A stretch of 7,673 nt of DNA from Holosporaceae bacterium (GTDB lineage Bacteria > Pseudomonadota > Alphaproteobacteria > UBA3830). The stretch is taken from NCBI GenBank assembly GCA_031276835.1, contig JAISMI010000077.1:1-7673 (forward strand), read 5' to 3'. Below the pieces are notes generated by a model, which was not told the DNA's origin, made no database searches, and worked only from the letters and a program-made list of their open reading frames with translations. Position numbers and translations under genes: made by a program. Below, one piece after another: positions 6,244-7,673 of the stretch (the stretch's first letter is position 1; each line of letters starts with the position of its first letter).

Positions 6244-6258
6244 AGAAAAAGAGAAATT

Positions 6259-7518
6259 ATGAACGCCTATATCCCGTTGGCAACAAAATACAGACCTCAG
6301 AGATTTAGCGACGTCATTGGACAGGACATGACGCTTAAAATAATCACCAGAGGCATACAGAAAAATAGACTGGGGCAATCTTTGCTGTTTTCCGGTACTC
6401 GCGGCATTGGAAAAACCACAATTGCGAGGATTGTGGCAAAGGCGTTTCGCTGCGAAAATCACACCGAAGACGATCCAGAACCTTGTTGTAGATGCGAATC
6501 ATGTCTGAATTTTGCCAAAGGCAACCAAATCGACGTCATAGAAATAGACGCCGCCAGCAACACCAGCGTCGACGACGTACGGGAAATAATAGAATCCAGT
6601 AAATATAGACCAACCATTGGAAAGTTCAAAATTTTCATCATCGACGAGGTGCATATGCTTTCCAAAAGCGCGTTTAACGCTCTTTTGAAAACACTGGAAG
6701 AGCCTCCGCCGCATGTCAAATTTTTATTTGCGACGACTGAAACATACAAAATTCCCGAAACAATAATGTCCCGCGTACTAAAATTTGATCTAAAAAGAAT
6801 AGACGTGGATCTGATCGCTCAATATTTATCGTCGGTGTGCAATCAGGAAAAGATCGCGGCCAACGCGGAGGCGCTCGCCCTTATCGCAAGAGCGGCGGAC
6901 GGTTCTATACGAGATAGTCTTTCCATTTTGGATCAGGCGATTAACATATCCGAAAATAACGAGTTATCGCTTCAAAACGTTAAGGATATGCTGAATATTT
7001 CCGACGACGATGATCTAATTGATTTGTTAAATTTAATTTTTTCCGCCGATATAAAATCGACCGTAAAAAAATACAGGGAAATTATCAAAAATAACGTCTC
7101 CTGCGGAAAAATTATCAATGCGCTAATGGATTATATCCACGCGTTAACCTGCATAAAAACCAACGTGCCTACGCTGGAGTCTATTGTATCTGAGGATTTA
7201 TTGCCGAAATTAAAAAAGCTGTCGGAGAAAATCTCGCTGGCCTCCGCATCAAAAATCTGGCAGATGCTAGTAAAAGGAATGGAGGAGCTAAAATTCTGCG
7301 AACGTCCCGAAATAGTGTTGGAAATGATTTTAATCCGCATCGCCTACGCCTCAGAATTACCGGATCTACAGGAATTGATTAAAAATATCTCCCAAAATAC
7401 GGAACAACCGCTTTTAAAAAATGAAAATACGTCACATACGCATAACGGCGAAAAATCCGAATCTTTGGTCGATACGGCTCTAAAAATGTTTTCGAACGCC
7501 AAAATAGAAGAAATTTGA
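6259..7518 (+). CDS. dnaX: DNA polymerase III clamp-loader subunit DnaX, short form
   Basis: The protein has 419 residues from ATG 6259, with GAG five bases upstream. An in-frame extension would run back through the SRP RNA and is rejected. It is an AAA+ ATPase that loads the sliding clamp. Walker A is GTRGIGKTT (46-54). A zinc module has Cys65, Cys76, Cys79 and Cys82. Walker B is IFIIDEVHML (125-134). Sensor 1 lies in FLFATTE (155-161), the arginine-finger motif is SRVLKF (171-176, usually SRC), and sensor 2 lies in GSIRDSLSILDQ (215-226). The collar domain runs to about 370. After a polar linker of about 30 residues the protein ends with SLVDTALKMFSNAKIEEI (402-419), which resembles the extreme C-terminus of full-length alphaproteobacterial DnaX. 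The length is close to E. coli gamma; most of tau domains IV-V appears absent. It is followed by ybaB at 13 bases. Confidence 0.95.
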   Translation: MNAYIPLATKYRPQRFSDVIGQDMTLKIITRGIQKNRLGQSLLFSGTRGIGKTTIARIVAKAFRCENHTEDDPEPCCRCESCLNFAKGNQIDVIEIDAASNTSVDDVREIIESSKYRPTIGKFKIFIIDEVHMLSKSAFNALLKTLEEPPPHVKFLFATTETYKIPETIMSRVLKFDLKRIDVDLIAQYLSSVCNQEKIAANAEALALIARAADGSIRDSLSILDQAINISENNELSLQNVKDMLNISDDDDLIDLLNLIFSADIKSTVKKYREIIKNNVSCGKIINALMDYIHALTCIKTNVPTLESIVSEDLLPKLKKLSEKISLASASKIWQMLVKGMEELKFCERPEIVLEMILIRIAYASELPDLQELIKNISQNTEQPLLKNENTSHTHNGEKSESLVDTALKMFSNAKIEEI

Positions 7519-7531
7519 AAGGATACATGAA

Positions 7532-7673
7532 ATGAATAACTTTAATCAACTGATGAAGCAGGCTCAACAAATGCAGGCTAAGCTCATGGAAGCTCAAAAT
7601 AAAATGAACGAAATGGAAATAACCGGAACTTCCGGAGGAGGCATGGTAACGATTGTCATCAACGGCAAGGGCG
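7532..7673 (+). CDS. ybaB: YbaB/EbfC family nucleoid-associated protein (partial, 3' end outside window)
   Basis: The first 47 residues are visible. MNNFNQLMKQAQQMQAKLMEAQNKMNEMEITG has the glutamine- and methionine-rich N-terminal helix of the family, followed by the SGGGMVTIVINGKG strand region. The family forms dimeric, tweezer-like DNA-binding proteins. AAAGGA (7518-7523) lies eight bases before the ATG. The position directly after dnaX is the usual one, often followed by recR, which would lie just beyond the window. Confidence 0.92.
   Translation, partial: MNNFNQLMKQAQQMQAKLMEAQNKMNEMEITGTSGGGMVTIVINGKG

Noticed and set aside
6118..6258. N-terminal extension of DnaX by 47 codons
   Set aside because: It would begin at the ffs -35 box and read through the whole SRP RNA. 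The family's N-terminus (YIPLATKYRP) starts right after the ATG at 6259.
7413..7424. Programmed -1 frameshift in dnaX
   Set aside because: The heptamer T TTA AAA is in the right phase, but the -1 frame meets TGA after one codon, so it would shorten rather than extend the product. The +1 frame also stops before the end of the gene.
1..7673. CRISPR array, tRNA genes, insertion sequence or attachment sites
   Set aside because: No regularly spaced repeats, no tRNA cloverleaf and no transposase or integrase motifs were found in reading the window.

Overview
The window looks like chromosomal DNA of an alphaproteobacterium. The best clue is the block at the right end: the signal recognition particle RNA gene (ffs) directly followed by dnaX and then ybaB/ebfC, an order common in that class. 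The moderately AT-rich coding sequence, the compact DnaX and the pilin types would suit a host-associated lineage of the Rickettsiales or Holosporales kind, but that placement is inference.

Layout. From 1 to 1777 the minus strand is open without a stop and codes for most of a TadG-like protein (Flp pilus family, one N-terminal membrane anchor, a von Willebrand A-like region). Its C-terminus lies beyond base 1. A divergent intergenic region (1778-2047) carries a promoter candidate for each side and several inverted repeats. A 204-residue exported protein of unknown function follows on the plus strand (2048-2662). It converges on a small DUF167/YggU gene on the minus strand (2703-3008). A second divergent regulatory stretch (3009-3188) has two clear stem-loops and a promoter candidate.

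From 3189 to 6092 three overlapping plus-strand genes form an operon: an outer-membrane secretin lipoprotein and two type IV pilin/pseudopilin-like proteins. Together with the TadG-like protein they point to a surface filament or secretion apparatus. No motor ATPase, prepilin peptidase or platform protein is encoded here, so these must lie elsewhere.

The ffs promoter starts 25 bases after the operon. The SRP RNA (about 6153-6243) is followed within 15 bases by dnaX (6259-7518), which encodes a DnaX of only 419 residues, and then by the start of ybaB, cut by the window end.

The observations most worth a second look are the short DnaX that seems to keep the family's extreme C-terminal motif, the TadG-like protein whose metal-binding VWA residues are replaced, the minimal secretin-pilin operon with its long gene overlap, and the unknown exported protein.
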